A stretch of DNA of 9,375 nucleotides from Lawsonibacter sp. (GTDB taxonomy: Bacteria > Bacillota > Clostridia > Oscillospirales > Oscillospiraceae). Both the position numbers and the translations under genes were made by a program. Shown here piece by piece: positions 1-4,509 of the stretch (position 1 is its first letter; each line of letters opens with the position of its first letter). The DNA lies in assembly GCA_022798855.1 (NCBI GenBank), contig JAAWNI010000079.1:1-9375 (forward strand). The letters are read 5' to 3'. The notes beneath the pieces are model-generated. The model ran no database searches and was not told where the DNA came from. It was given only the letters and a program-made list of their open reading frames with translations.

Positions 1-1
1 A

Positions 2-316
2 CAGATACCAGATGATCTCTTTCAACTCAAGACTTTGGTGGTAGACAGTCCCAATTATTACAATTCGCCCTACCTTGGGACGCATATTCTTTGGCGCGGA
101 AAATACCTCTTGACGGATTTGGATGCCCTGCCTGCTTTGTCCTCGCATTTCTATTACAGTCCGGGGGACTGGACTGCGCTGGGGCGCATGAAGCGGCTTC
201 GTTCCTTGACCGTCCAAAATGTTTATATTGAGGACTATAACGTGCTGTCCAGTCTGACTGTTTTGAAGAAACTGAAGCTGGAGGGAACGAACTTTACAGC
301 GGATTTACTGGCATAA
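2..316 (+). CDS. Leucine-rich-repeat protein, C-terminal fragment
   Basis: An open frame enters from the left edge (first complete codon at base 2) and ends at TAA 314-316, giving 104 residues of the C-terminus. No true start lies in the window. The last 50 residues show repeated leucine spacing typical of leucine-rich repeats, for example LRSLTVQNV followed by LSSLTVLKKLKLEGTNF. The first residues (PDDLFQLKTLVVDSP) fit another repeat unit. LRR proteins usually form curved binding surfaces for proteins, but the partner and location of this one cannot be told. It ends only seven residues after the last repeat, so no C-terminal anchor domain is present. Its base composition is near 50% GC, clearly below the genes that follow, which hints at recent acquisition. 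The LRR assignment is fairly safe; any specific function would be guesswork. Confidence 0.75.
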   Translation, partial: QIPDDLFQLKTLVVDSPNYYNSPYLGTHILWRGKYLLTDLDALPALSSHFYYSPGDWTALGRMKRLRSLTVQNVYIEDYNVLSSLTVLKKLKLEGTNFTADLLA

Positions 317-326
317 TACTTCTCTC

Positions 327-357
327 AAAAAAAGCACCTGTCCAAGCGTGGACAGGT
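327..357 (-). terminator. Rho-independent terminator of the RNHCP gene
   Basis: A perfect 8-bp stem, ACCTGTCC (336-343) with GGACAGGT (350-357), has a 6-nt loop. Read on the minus strand it is followed, after GC, by seven T (bases 333-327). It lies just downstream of the stop codon of the minus-strand gene at 367. On the plus strand only ACTTTCG follows the stem, so it may act weakly in both directions between the convergent genes. Confidence 0.88.
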
Positions 358-366
358 ACTTTCGTG

Positions 367-795
367 TTATTCCGTCATACTGCCCGAGCCGCCCATCAGG
401 GCCGTGAGTTTTTCGATGTGCTCCAGCGGGAAGGGGGGCAGGGTGAGGGGTTTCAAGGCGATGGACATCAGCTTCATGGGGTTGTCGTCGGCGGCGATCC
501 GGTTGGAATCCAGCTTGCCGCACCGGCGGCACCGGTGGATGACGGCCCACTCGCCGCCCTTCCGGACCCACACACCGATGGGGTCCATAAGGCCGCCGCA
601 GTCAGCGGCCCGGTCGCCGGGCTCCTCGTCCACATGAAGGCTGGTCAGACAGTTGGGGCAGTGGTTGCGGTGGGCGCTGCCCGCCGCGTCGGGGGACACC
701 GGCCGGCCGCACACCTTGCAGGTAAACGTATCGCGGCATGGGTGGGTCTTGTAATAACCTTTTTCAAATGTTTTTCGCTTATTCTCCCGATTCAT
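367..795 (-). CDS. RNHCP domain-containing zinc-ribbon protein
   Basis: A 142-residue protein. It carries the signature that names the RNHCP family (Pfam): Arg43-Asn-His-Cys-Pro47 followed by NCLTSLHVD. Seven cysteines are arranged as CxxC at 26/29, CPNC at 46/49, Cys66 and CRRCG at 89/92, which suggests one or two bound zinc ions. About 25 basic N-terminal residues precede the first CxxC. The family's biochemical role is not established to my knowledge; a nucleic-acid- or ribosome-related role is only a guess from the zinc-ribbon look. The ATG at 795 is preceded by AGGAGG (804-809) at 8 nt, so the start is secure. The gene has its own promoter inside the end of the upstream acetyltransferase gene, a long structured leader, and its own terminator at 327-357, so it is probably a single-gene transcript. 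No signal peptide or membrane segment is seen, which suggests a cytoplasmic protein. Confidence 0.9.
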   Translation of the reverse strand: MNRENKRKTFEKGYYKTHPCRDTFTCKVCGRPVSPDAAGSAHRNHCPNCLTSLHVDEEPGDRAADCGGLMDPIGVWVRKGGEWAVIHRCRRCGKLDSNRIAADDNPMKLMSIALKPLTLPPFPLEHIEKLTALMGGSGSMTE

Positions 796-827
796 GGGGA
801 TTTCCTCCTAAAAGTTTTGATACTCTT

Positions 828-857
828 GGGAGGTCGGCTTTTGGGTGCAAACCTCCC
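828..857 (-). promoter_or_regulatory. Stem-loop between leader peptide and RNHCP ribosome site
   Basis: On the minus strand GGGAGGT (857-851) pairs perfectly with ACCTCCC (834-828) around a 16-nt loop. The stem begins 3 nt after the stop codon of the 11-codon leader frame. The CCTCC of the distal arm can alternatively pair with GGAGG of the RNHCP ribosome site (808-804), 20 nt further on. No T tract follows, so it is not an intrinsic terminator. The arrangement fits translational control. The base pairing is directly visible; the regulatory role is inferred. Confidence 0.55.
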
Positions 858-860
858 GGC

Positions 861-896
861 TTAACCCGCAAGCTCCGAATCAAAGTAGTATTTCAT
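861..896 (-). CDS. Candidate 11-residue leader peptide (MKYYFDSELAG)
   Basis: A minus-strand ATG at 896 opens an 11-codon frame reading MKYYFDSELAG and ending in TAA at 863-861. A GAGGA ribosome site lies 6 nt before the ATG. It sits in the leader downstream of a strong promoter (945-973), and its stop codon is 3 nt before the stem-loop at 828-857 that precedes the RNHCP start. Short frames in this position commonly regulate the next gene through ribosome stalling or coupling. I do not recognise the peptide. It could also be a chance frame, but the promoter, ribosome site, ORF and hairpin come in the expected order. Confidence 0.5.
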   Translation of the reverse strand: MKYYFDSELAG

Positions 897-920
897 AGTC
901 GTTCCTCATTCTAAAATTTT

Positions 921-937
921 GTTGTGCCGGCCACAAC
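921..937 (-). promoter_or_regulatory. 5'-terminal hairpin of the RNHCP transcript
   Basis: GTTGTG (937-932 on the minus strand) pairs with CACAAC (926-921) around a 5-nt loop, GCCGG. The expected transcription start is near 938, so the mRNA would begin with this hairpin. Such 5' hairpins usually protect against decay. It could also help stop transcription coming out of the acetyltransferase gene, although the following AAAATTTT is not a clean T tract. Confidence 0.45.
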
Positions 938-944
938 AGGGCGT

Positions 945-973
945 ATTATAGCACAGTCTAGAAGGTTTTGCAA
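945..973 (-). promoter_or_regulatory. Sigma-A type promoter of the RNHCP gene
   Basis: On the minus strand TTGCAA (973-968) and a perfect TATAAT (950-945) are separated by exactly 17 bp. The -35 box lies inside the last codons of the acetyltransferase gene and the -10 just past its stop. Start of transcription is expected near base 938, giving a leader of about 140 nt before the RNHCP start. Confidence 0.8.
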
Positions 974-1509
974 TAGCGCAGGTCAGTCAATCGGGTTTCC
1001 TCCGACAGAGCCACTTCCAGGCTGTGTCCGTCCCAGGCAAAGCCGTGCTTTTCGTAGAACCGCCGGGCACGGTCGTTCTCCCGGAGGACGTAGAGAAAAC
1101 AGCCGGGATATCCGGCTGCACCCAGGCGGCGGAGGACCTCCTTCATCACGATGGAGCCGTGCCCCTGCCCCCAGCGGTCCGGGCGGCCGTAGAGGGAGAT
1201 CAGCTCCCCCCAGGCGGCCAGGTCGGGGGAGCTGAAATTGCAGATGGCGCCCCCGGCGGGCTGGTCCACCCGGGCGGGGCCGTAGGTGGCGCAGCAGAGG
1301 GGCGTGTCTCCCTCGTACAGCAGGAGCCCATGATAGACGCCCTCCTGATAATTCTGCCGGAACACCGGCGTCCAACGGCCGTCAGTAATTTCCCGGGACA
1401 TATAATCCGCCGGAATGCTGTCCCGGTATGCGGCCCGCCAGCCCAGGGCGTGGAGGAGGGACATGTCCTGGAAGTGCCGCTCCTCGCGGGCGTCGACAAG
1501 GTGTTTCAT
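958..1509 (-). CDS. GNAT family N-acetyltransferase
   Basis: A 183-residue protein with the GNAT fold signature. Strand 4 (ELISLYGRP, 102-110) leads into the acetyl-CoA pyrophosphate loop RWGQGHG (112-118, the Q/R-x-x-G-x-G motif A). Motif B follows: ENDRARRFYEKHGF (144-157), with the usual Asn145 and the general-acid candidate Tyr152. It should transfer an acetyl group from acetyl-CoA to an amine on a small molecule or protein; the substrate cannot be read from sequence. Length is normal for the family. The ATG at 1509 has GGCGGTG 5 nt upstream, a ribosome site with one mismatch. It is 78 nt downstream of the PII-like gene with a REP-like palindrome between. I see no good promoter there, so it may depend on read-through. 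It is probably an accessory to, not part of, the transport module. Confidence 0.88.
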   Translation of the reverse strand: MKHLVDAREERHFQDMSLLHALGWRAAYRDSIPADYMSREITDGRWTPVFRQNYQEGVYHGLLLYEGDTPLCCATYGPARVDQPAGGAICNFSSPDLAAWGELISLYGRPDRWGQGHGSIVMKEVLRRLGAAGYPGCFLYVLRENDRARRFYEKHGFAWDGHSLEVALSEETRLTDLRYCKTF

Positions 1510-1533
1510 AAGTGCACCGCCTTTCAGAATAAA

Positions 1534-1583
1534 TGTAGGGGCGGCTATCAGCCGCCCGCAGGCGCATACTATGCGCCCCTACA
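1534..1583. repeat. REP-like palindromic element, 50 bp
   Basis: A perfect terminal inverted repeat of 10 bp (TGTAGGGGCG at 1534-1543, CGCCCCTACA at 1574-1583) encloses two small hairpins: GCGGCT/AGCCGC (1541-1546 with 1550-1555) and GCGCAT/ATGCGC (1562-1567 with 1571-1576). The whole folds as a three-way Y shape. Elements with ends like TGTAGGGGCG are, as I recall, frequent in intergenic spaces of Oscillospiraceae genomes, which would make it a dispersed REP or MITE. It lies between the PII-like gene and the acetyltransferase gene. In RNA it may block 3' exonucleases and separate expression of the two genes. Confidence 0.8.
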
Positions 1584-1587
1584 AGAA

Positions 1588-2253
1588 TCATCCCAACCTT
1601 ACGATCTGCTCAATGGGCAAAGAGCACAGCGCCGCCTGGGCTTCGCTGCGCAGGCCGTGCTCGGCGTTGATGGCCTCCATAATGGGGCCGCGCAGGCCGG
1701 TGGGCACCACGATGGCCACGATCTCCCGCTCGGCCTTCAGCTCCACCTCGTAGGCCTGCTCCAGCTCCTCCCGGCCGGACAGACGGCCCTTGATGACGGT
1801 GCCGCCCCTGGCCCCGTGGGCCTTGGCGGTGGACATCACATCGTCGGTGCACCCCCGGGCGCACACCACCAGAATCAGGCTGTTTTCGGTACGCTCCACT
1901 TTTTCTTCCCCCTTTTCCTTGATGCTTTCGGCGTGGTAGGCGGCCAGGCTGGCCACCAGGCTGTTCAGCCCCGACACGGGGATGGATACGACGATCCCGG
2001 CCCCGCCGCTGTGGCCCCGGAGCTCGTTGTCCAGGTCGTGGAGGAGCTTCCGGGCGGCGGAAGCGGCGGCGAAGCTGATGAGCACGTCCTTCTCGCTGGA
2101 CCCCAGGCCCAGGATGTCCATGATCTCTGAGGTGGCGGTCCCTTTGCCCGCGCACTGGAGGTGGATGGGCACCTGGCGTTTGCGGTACAGCCGCAGCATG
2201 GCGGCCCCCTGTCCTCGTTCCACGATGGAGAGGATCATTTTCATAGCTTCCAT
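1588..2253 (-). CDS. Tandem PII-like signal protein (partner of DUF1538 transporter)
   Basis: A 221-residue protein, twice the size of a normal PII subunit (about 112). The C-terminal half (124-221) is clearly PII-like: SLILVVCARGC, then AHGARGGTVIKGR (145-157, matching the GlnB/GlnK HGARGGTVxxGR strand), then EIVAIVVP (177-184) and a helix. The N-terminal half (4-100) looks like a second, more diverged copy, with MKMILSIVERG at the equivalent first strand and CAGKGTATSEIMDILGLG. The T-loop of the C-terminal half is short and lacks the classic uridylylation tyrosine context. PII proteins bind ATP, ADP and often 2-oxoglutarate or other small molecules, and gate transporters. The partner here is presumably the DUF1538 membrane protein, whose stop is 13 nt upstream. 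The ATG at 2253 has AGGAG at 7 nt, next to the preceding stop, so the two are translationally coupled. The ligand is unknown. Confidence 0.82.
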   Translation of the reverse strand: MEAMKMILSIVERGQGAAMLRLYRKRQVPIHLQCAGKGTATSEIMDILGLGSSEKDVLISFAAASAARKLLHDLDNELRGHSGGAGIVVSIPVSGLNSLVASLAAYHAESIKEKGEEKVERTENSLILVVCARGCTDDVMSTAKAHGARGGTVIKGRLSGREELEQAYEVELKAEREIVAIVVPTGLRGPIMEAINAEHGLRSEAQAALCSLPIEQIVRLG

Positions 2254-2266
2254 AGGGCGGCTCCTC

Positions 2267-3787
2267 TCAATCGAAATAGAGGATCATGTCCTCCACCCGC
2301 TCCATGCGGGAGCGCAGGCGGCGGCGGGCTAGCTTGTGCCGGACCACGCTGGACAGACCCATGATCTGGATGGTGGCCAGGGGCGTCATGGCCACCATAG
2401 CCACGATCCCGAAGGCGTCGATCATCATGTTGCCCCCCAGGGCGTGGCAGGCCCCCTGGGCGAAGGGGAGCAGGAAGGTGGCGGTCATGGGGCCGCTGGC
2501 CACCCCGCCGGAGTCGAAGGCGATGCCGGTGAAGATGCTGGGCACCAGGAAGGTCAGCCCCAGGGAGATGGCGTAGCCGGGGATGAGCAGCCAGAAGATG
2601 TTCAGGCCGGTGAGCACCCGCACCATGGCCAGCCCCACCGAGACGCACACGCCGGTGGACAGGGCCAGGCCCATGGCCCGGTGGGAGATGGAGCCGTTGG
2701 ACACCTCCTCCACCTGCTTGGTGAGGACGGCCACGGCGGGCTCCGCCTTGACGATGTAGTAGCCGATGAGCATGCCGATGGGGATGAGCAGCCACTTCTC
2801 CGCACCGCCGGCGATGGTTGCGCCGATGAGCTGGCCGGCGGGCATAAAGCCCACGTTGACCCCGCAGAGGAAGAGGACCAGCCCCGCGTAGGTATACAGC
2901 AGGCCCAGGCCGATCCGCAGCAGCATGCCCCGTTTAAAGCGGCGGGTGGTGGTCTGGAAGACCAGGAACAGGCCGGCAATGGGGAAAAGGGCCATAGCCA
3001 CCTCCTCCAGATACTCGGGGAAGGAGTGGAAGAAGTATTGGGCGGCCTGGGCGGTGGTGGAGATGGTGGGGACGGTGTTGATGGAAGCGGAAGCCGGCTC
3101 CGGCCGGTAGATGATGCCCAACAGCAGCACGCAGAGGATGGGCCCGATGGAGCACAGGGAGATCAGGCCGAAGCTGTCGCTGGCGGAGTTTTTGTCGCTC
3201 CGGGTGGAGGCGATGCCCAGGCCCAGGGACATGATAAAGGGGACGGTGATGGGCCCGGTGGTGACGCCTCCGGAGTCGAAGGAGACGGGGATGAAGTTCT
3301 CCGGGGCCAGGAAGGCCAGAAGAAAGACCAGCCCGTAGAAAAACAGCAGCAGCCGCCGGAGGGGGAAGCCCCAGCGGATGCGGAGGGTGGCCGCTACCAG
3401 GAACAGGCCCACGCCCACCGCCACGGTGAGGATGAGCACCGTGCCGGGGATGGCGCTGACCTGCTTGGCCAGCACCTGGAGGTCGGGCTCCGCCATGGTG
3501 GTAAGTACGCCCAGAAGGAAGTAGGCGAAAACGGGCAGGATGAGCAGCCTGTGCTTGCTGAGGACGACGCCCACCCCCTCGCCCATGGGGATCATGGACA
3601 TGTCCACCCCCAGGGTGAACAGCCCCATGCCCCCCACCAGCAGGATGGCCCCGAAGAGAAAGAGGACCAGCGTGCCCGGGTCCAGCGGGGCGATGGAGAT
3701 GGACAGCAGAAAGACGATGGCCGTGATGGGGAGCACAGACGCCATGGACTCCTGGATTTTTTCGGTGAGCTGTTTGTTGAGGCGCAA
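2267..3787 (-). CDS. DUF1538 membrane transporter, fused UmpA/UmpB-like repeats
   Basis: A 506-residue multi-spanning membrane protein made of two homologous DUF1538 halves. Each half has the same pair of motifs: AEPDLQVLAKQV (99-110) and FDSGGVTTGP (170-179) in the first, AEPAVAVLTKQV (348-359) and FDSGGVASGP (424-433) in the second. The conserved Asp and Gly-rich motif probably lines the transport path. DUF1538 proteins are known from Halomonas as the two-subunit UmpA/UmpB cation/proton antiporter; here both halves are in one chain. Substrate in this organism is unproven. An upstream TTG at 3808 is possible but lies about 8 nt from the predicted transcription start and has no ribosome site. 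The TTG at 3787 has AGAGGAGG 8 nt upstream, so I use it. The protein ends in a basic cytoplasmic tail (RHKLARRRLRSR). First gene of an operon with the PII-like regulator. Confidence 0.85.
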   Translation of the reverse strand: MRLNKQLTEKIQESMASVLPITAIVFLLSISIAPLDPGTLVLFLFGAILLVGGMGLFTLGVDMSMIPMGEGVGVVLSKHRLLILPVFAYFLLGVLTTMAEPDLQVLAKQVSAIPGTVLILTVAVGVGLFLVAATLRIRWGFPLRRLLLFFYGLVFLLAFLAPENFIPVSFDSGGVTTGPITVPFIMSLGLGIASTRSDKNSASDSFGLISLCSIGPILCVLLLGIIYRPEPASASINTVPTISTTAQAAQYFFHSFPEYLEEVAMALFPIAGLFLVFQTTTRRFKRGMLLRIGLGLLYTYAGLVLFLCGVNVGFMPAGQLIGATIAGGAEKWLLIPIGMLIGYYIVKAEPAVAVLTKQVEEVSNGSISHRAMGLALSTGVCVSVGLAMVRVLTGLNIFWLLIPGYAISLGLTFLVPSIFTGIAFDSGGVASGPMTATFLLPFAQGACHALGGNMMIDAFGIVAMVAMTPLATIQIMGLSSVVRHKLARRRLRSRMERVEDMILYFD

Positions 3788-3795
3788 GGGCCCCG

Positions 3796-3803
3796 CCTCC
3801 TCT
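3796..3803 (-). promoter_or_regulatory. Ribosome site fixing the DUF1538 start
   Basis: AGAGGAGG on the minus strand (3803-3796) lies 8 nt before TTG 3787. It falls inside the longer frame that could open at TTG 3808, so the longer start is unlikely. Confidence 0.75.
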
Positions 3804-3822
3804 ATCAATAGGATTCCCGTCC

Positions 3823-3852
3823 ATTATACCGGAGAAACGGGGGAGTTTACAA
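3823..3852 (-). promoter_or_regulatory. Promoter of the DUF1538-PII operon
   Basis: On the minus strand TTGTAA (3852-3847) and TATAAT (3828-3823) are spaced by 18 bp. An 8-bp palindrome AAGCGCTT (3851-3858) overlaps the edge of the -35 box and could be an operator. Transcription would start near 3816, about 30 nt before the TTG start. Confidence 0.75.
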
Positions 3853-3917
3853 GCGCTTTATGATATCTTAACACCCAGGGGCGTTTTTTTAACGGACCGG
3901 CGGCGGAAAATTGAGGA

Positions 3918-3946
3918 TTGTATTTTGGCGGAGAAAGAAATATAAT
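3918..3946 (+). promoter_or_regulatory. Promoter of the comFB-like gene
   Basis: TTGTAT (3918-3923) and a perfect TATAAT (3941-3946) are spaced by 17 bp. Transcription is expected to start near 3953, leaving a 5' leader of about 65 nt. It is divergent from the promoter at 3823-3852, with about 65 bp between the two -35 boxes. Confidence 0.75.
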
Positions 3947-3972
3947 GGGGAGGGAAGACGGCATTGGCCTGT

Positions 3973-3992
3973 TGGGCGGGGAAGCCCGCCCA
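3973..3992 (+). promoter_or_regulatory. Hairpin in the comFB-like 5' leader
   Basis: A perfect 8-bp GC-rich stem TGGGCGGG/CCCGCCCA (3973-3980 with 3985-3992) closes a 4-nt GAAG loop. There is no following T tract. It sits 10 nt before the AAGGAGGAG ribosome site, which it does not cover. Likely a stability element or protein site; the role is not known. Confidence 0.5.
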
Positions 3993-4016
3993 GTGGAATA
4001 GAAGGAGGAGAAAACA

Positions 4017-4289
4017 ATGGTAGAATACCGAAACCTGATGGAAGATATCGTTATGCAGAACCTGGACGCGGTGATCTCGGCGGGGGGCGGCTGCACCTGC
4101 GACGCCTGTAAATCAGACGTGGCCGCTTACGCGCTGAACCACCTGCCCCCCCACTATGTGGCCACCCGCCAGGGCCGGCTTCTGGTCAAGCTCAAGAGCT
4201 ATGAGCTCCAGTCCAGGGCCGACGTGGTGGCGGCCATCAGCGAAGCCGCCGTTCTGGTGTCCAAGAGCCCCCGCCACGGGCGCAGCTAG
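4017..4289 (+). CDS. ComFB family protein
   Basis: A 90-residue cytoplasmic protein matching the ComFB family over almost its whole length. It has an N-terminal helix NLMEDIVMQNLDAVI, a metal-binding-like CxCxxC (Cys26, 28, 31), and the hallmark DVAAYALNHLPPHYV (34-48) followed by a short strand (GRLLVKL). In Bacillus the gene lies in the comF competence operon; cyanobacterial and other ComFB proteins have been reported as cyclic dinucleotide (c-di-GMP/c-di-AMP) receptors. Here it stands alone with its own promoter, divergent from the DUF1538-PII operon, and no other competence gene is nearby. A second-messenger role is therefore more plausible than a competence role, but this is inference. 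ATG 4017 has AAGGAGGAG at 6 nt. Confidence 0.85.
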   Translation: MVEYRNLMEDIVMQNLDAVISAGGGCTCDACKSDVAAYALNHLPPHYVATRQGRLLVKLKSYELQSRADVVAAISEAAVLVSKSPRHGRS

Positions 4290-4317
4290 GGCTTGTCGAT
4301 TCATAATGGAATGTTCA

Positions 4318-4337
4318 AGCGGCCAGTGCCGGCCGCT
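4318..4337 (+). repeat. GC-rich hairpin, first copy
   Basis: AGCGGCC (4318-4324) pairs with GGCCGCT (4331-4337) across a 6-nt loop. It is nearly identical to the perfect palindrome at 4481-4500, differing only in the centre. No T tract follows this copy. It lies 28 nt after the comFB-like stop. Confidence 0.7.
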
Positions 4338-4350
4338 CCAGAGCGTGCCC

Positions 4351-4466
4351 CAAGCCCCCCTCTGAGAGGGGGGTGGCACGGCAAAGCCGTGACGGGGGGA
4401 GTTTGATAGCGAAGCGTAATATAAGCCCGCTGTTTTACTCCCTCAGCCACCGCCTGCGGCGGCGGG
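4351..4466. repeat. Composite palindromic (MITE-like) element
   Basis: Three hairpins follow each other: CCCCCCTC/GAGGGGGG (4355-4362 with 4366-4373), CACGGC-AAA-GCCGTG (4377-4382 with 4386-4391), and a CCGCC/GGCGG hairpin near 4450-4462. A GGGGGAGT stretch near 4395 can pair imperfectly with ACTCCCTC near 4437-4444, which makes a longer outer fold. There is no coding capacity. Modules with a C-run hairpin followed by a CACGGC-type hairpin are, to my recollection, abundant dispersed repeats in Oscillospiraceae genomes. It separates the comFB-like gene from its likely terminator. Confidence 0.65.
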
Positions 4467-4480
4467 TTTCGACAATCGGA

Positions 4481-4509
4481 AGCGGCCAGCGCTGGCCGCT
4501 ATTTTTTTT
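4481..4509 (+). terminator. Rho-independent terminator for the comFB-like transcript
   Basis: A perfect 20-bp palindrome (4481-4500, ten bases each side of the centre) is followed by A and eight T (4502-4509) on the plus strand. It terminates plus-strand transcription just as it runs into the convergent regulator gene, whose stop codon (4499-4501) overlaps the palindrome and whose last Lys codons are the T tract read in reverse. On the minus strand no T tract follows, so it should not terminate that gene well. Confidence 0.85.

Noticed and set aside
828..857. Intrinsic terminator in the RNHCP leader
   Set aside because: The stem is good but is followed by AAGAGTATC rather than a T tract, so translational rather than transcriptional control is the better reading.
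1024..2130. Plus-strand open frame of 368 codons across the GNAT and PII-like genes
   Set aside because: It spans two genes and the REP-like palindrome on the other strand, has low-complexity composition and no supported start.
2336..3811. Plus-strand open frame of 491 codons opposite the DUF1538 gene
   Set aside because: Its translation is rich in Gly, Asp, Gln and His with no recognisable domain, as expected opposite a GC-rich membrane protein gene. The minus strand has clear DUF1538 motifs, a promoter and a ribosome site.
3953..4010. Riboswitch in the comFB-like 5' leader
   Set aside because: Only one simple 8-bp hairpin is present in about 65 nt, with no motif of a known riboswitch class and no alternative pairing with the ribosome site.
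4351..4466. CRISPR array
   Set aside because: The palindromes differ from one another and are not separated by regular unique spacers.
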